Shown here: positions 12,553-13,611 of the stretch, piece after piece
Numbering within the stretch: the first letter of the stretch is position 1
Layout: each line of letters begins with the position of its first letter
Source of the DNA: Pyrinomonadaceae bacterium
GTDB taxonomy: Bacteria; Acidobacteriota; Blastocatellia; Pyrinomonadales; Pyrinomonadaceae
Reading direction: 5' to 3'
Length of the DNA: 13,611 bases
NCBI GenBank assembly: GCA_014379075.1
Contig: JACMMN010000200.1
Span: 1-13,611, forward strand
Translations under genes and position numbers: made by a program
Notes under the pieces: generated by a model
Databases searched by the model: none
Seen by the model: the letters and a program-made list of their open reading frames with translations, nothing else
What the model was told of the DNA's origin: nothing

Positions 12553-13611
12553 ATGTCTAATGTTCCAATTACGGTCGCACACGGCGACGGCATCGGCCCC
12601 GAGATCATGGATGCCACGCTCAACATTTTAAAAGCGGCGGGAGCGCGTCTCGATATCGAAACGATCGAGATCGGCGAAAAAGTATATTTGAGCGGCAACG
12701 CGGCCGGAATTGCTCCCGCATCGTGGGAAAGTCTGCGCCGCACGAAGGTTTTTTTGAAAGCACCGATCACAACCCCGCAGGGCGGCGGCTACAGTTCGCT
12801 GAATGTTGCCGTTCGCAAGACGCTCGGCCTTTACGCGAATGTCCGCCCGTGCGTTTCGTATCACCCGTTCGTCAGCACGAAGCATCCGATCATGGACGTC
12901 GTGATCGTCCGCGAAAATGAGGAAGATACTTATGCCGGGATCGAATACCGCCAGACCGATCAGGTGGAAGAATGTTTAAAACTTATCTCGCGTCCGGGAA
13001 GTGAAAAGATCGTCCGCTACGCATTCGAATACGCCAAGAAATTTAACCGCAAAAAGGTCACCTGCTTCATCAAAGATAATATCATGAAGCGCACCGACGG
13101 CTTGTTTCACCGCGTTTTCGATGAGATCGCACCGGAATATCCGGGCATCGAAGCCGACCACTGGATCGTTGATATCGGTTCCGCAAAGCTCGCGGATACG
13201 CCCGAAAATTTCGACGTCATCGTCATGCCGAATCTTTACGGAGACGTTCTTTCGGACGTTGCCGCACAGATCGCCGGTTCGGTCGGGCTGGCCGGCTCGT
13301 CGAATATCGGCGAACAAGTCGCGATGTTCGAGGCGATCCACGGTTCGGCGCCGCGTCGTGCCGGACAGAATCTGGCGAATCCGTCGGGATTATTCTTAGG
13401 CTCGATCTTGATGCTTGTACATATCAACCAGCCCGATGTCGCTGAACTCGCTCACAACGCATGGCTCCGCACGATCGAAGACGGCGTTCACACCTACGAC
13501 ATGTACAAAGAAGGCGTGTCAAAGGAAAAGGTCGGAACAAAAGAATTCGCCGAAGCCGTCGCATCGCGCATCGGCCAAAAGCCGGAAACACTGAAACCGG
13601 TAACGTACACC
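12553..13611 (+). CDS. icd: Isocitrate dehydrogenase, Thermus-like (type II), truncated by the window end
   Basis: The reading frame stays open for 353 codons to the last base; family members of this type run to roughly 480-500 residues. IDH decarboxylates isocitrate to 2-oxoglutarate in the TCA cycle. Visible motifs are HGDGIGPE (10-17), the substrate loop GYSSLNVAVRK (79-89), VRENEEDTYAGIEYR (119-133), KDNIMK (174-179), metal-binding NLYGDVLSDVAAQ (227-239), and HGSAPRRAGQNLANP (263-277). The last contains RR (268-269) at the coenzyme-selecting position, where E. coli IDH has Lys-Tyr and NAD enzymes often Asp-Ile, which suggests NADP. The ribosome binding site is poor: AAGGA (12531-12535) lies 17 bases from the ATG. 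Confidence 0.93.
   Translation, partial: MSNVPITVAHGDGIGPEIMDATLNILKAAGARLDIETIEIGEKVYLSGNAAGIAPASWESLRRTKVFLKAPITTPQGGGYSSLNVAVRKTLGLYANVRPCVSYHPFVSTKHPIMDVVIVRENEEDTYAGIEYRQTDQVEECLKLISRPGSEKIVRYAFEYAKKFNRKKVTCFIKDNIMKRTDGLFHRVFDEIAPEYPGIEADHWIVDIGSAKLADTPENFDVIVMPNLYGDVLSDVAAQIAGSVGLAGSSNIGEQVAMFEAIHGSAPRRAGQNLANPSGLFLGSILMLVHINQPDVAELAHNAWLRTIEDGVHTYDMYKEGVSKEKVGTKEFAEAVASRIGQKPETLKPVTYT

Overview
The window reads like an accessory-to-core stretch of an Acidobacteriota chromosome, most likely Blastocatellia/Pyrinomonadaceae. That placement is inference from the style of the L19, S16 and isocitrate dehydrogenase proteins, the secreted 'TRTWVSG' beta-helix protein and the many structured gaps; no rRNA or other decisive marker is present. 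No tRNA, rRNA, CRISPR array, insertion sequence or phage gene was seen, and no gene-free stretch exceeds about 260 bases.

Bases 1-3096 (+) hold the classical translation operon: a lysine-rich C-terminal tail (probably Ffh), rpsP (S16), khpA (KH RNA-binding protein), rimM, trmD, rplS (L19) and rnhB. RimM and TrmD serve 30S maturation and tRNA G37 methylation, S16 and L19 are ribosomal proteins, and RNase HII is a common downstream passenger. The gaps are unusual: both sides of rpsP carry the same short words in both orientations, the khpA-rimM gap folds onto the rimM start, and a nested hairpin occupies the start of rnhB.

Bases 3207-3962 (+) encode a secreted beta-helix protein. It converges, across a long hairpin, on a leftward cluster (7699 down to 4049): GNAT acetyltransferase, secreted alpha/beta hydrolase, small HExxH membrane protein, short-chain dehydrogenase and a WalJ/YycJ-type metallo-hydrolase. 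The hydrolase, membrane protein and SDR genes are joined by ATGA overlaps; a 22-bp perfect inverted repeat separates the last gene.

Divergent from that cluster is a Tat-targeted, probably lipidated intradiol dioxygenase-like protein (7834-8484, +). It converges on a leftward three-gene unit (10826 down to 8560): two paralogous lipoproteins and a DUF1015 protein. Divergent from these is a pterin-4a-carbinolamine dehydratase (10895-11182, +), which converges across another long hairpin on a secreted protein of unknown function (12295 down to 11252). The window ends inside a type II isocitrate dehydrogenase gene (12553 onward, +).

The metabolic genes are mostly unrelated housekeeping or envelope functions, and I see no convincing new defence or mobile system. 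The most notable signal is architectural: at least seven gaps carry long inverted repeats of similar layout but different sequence, some extending into start codons.
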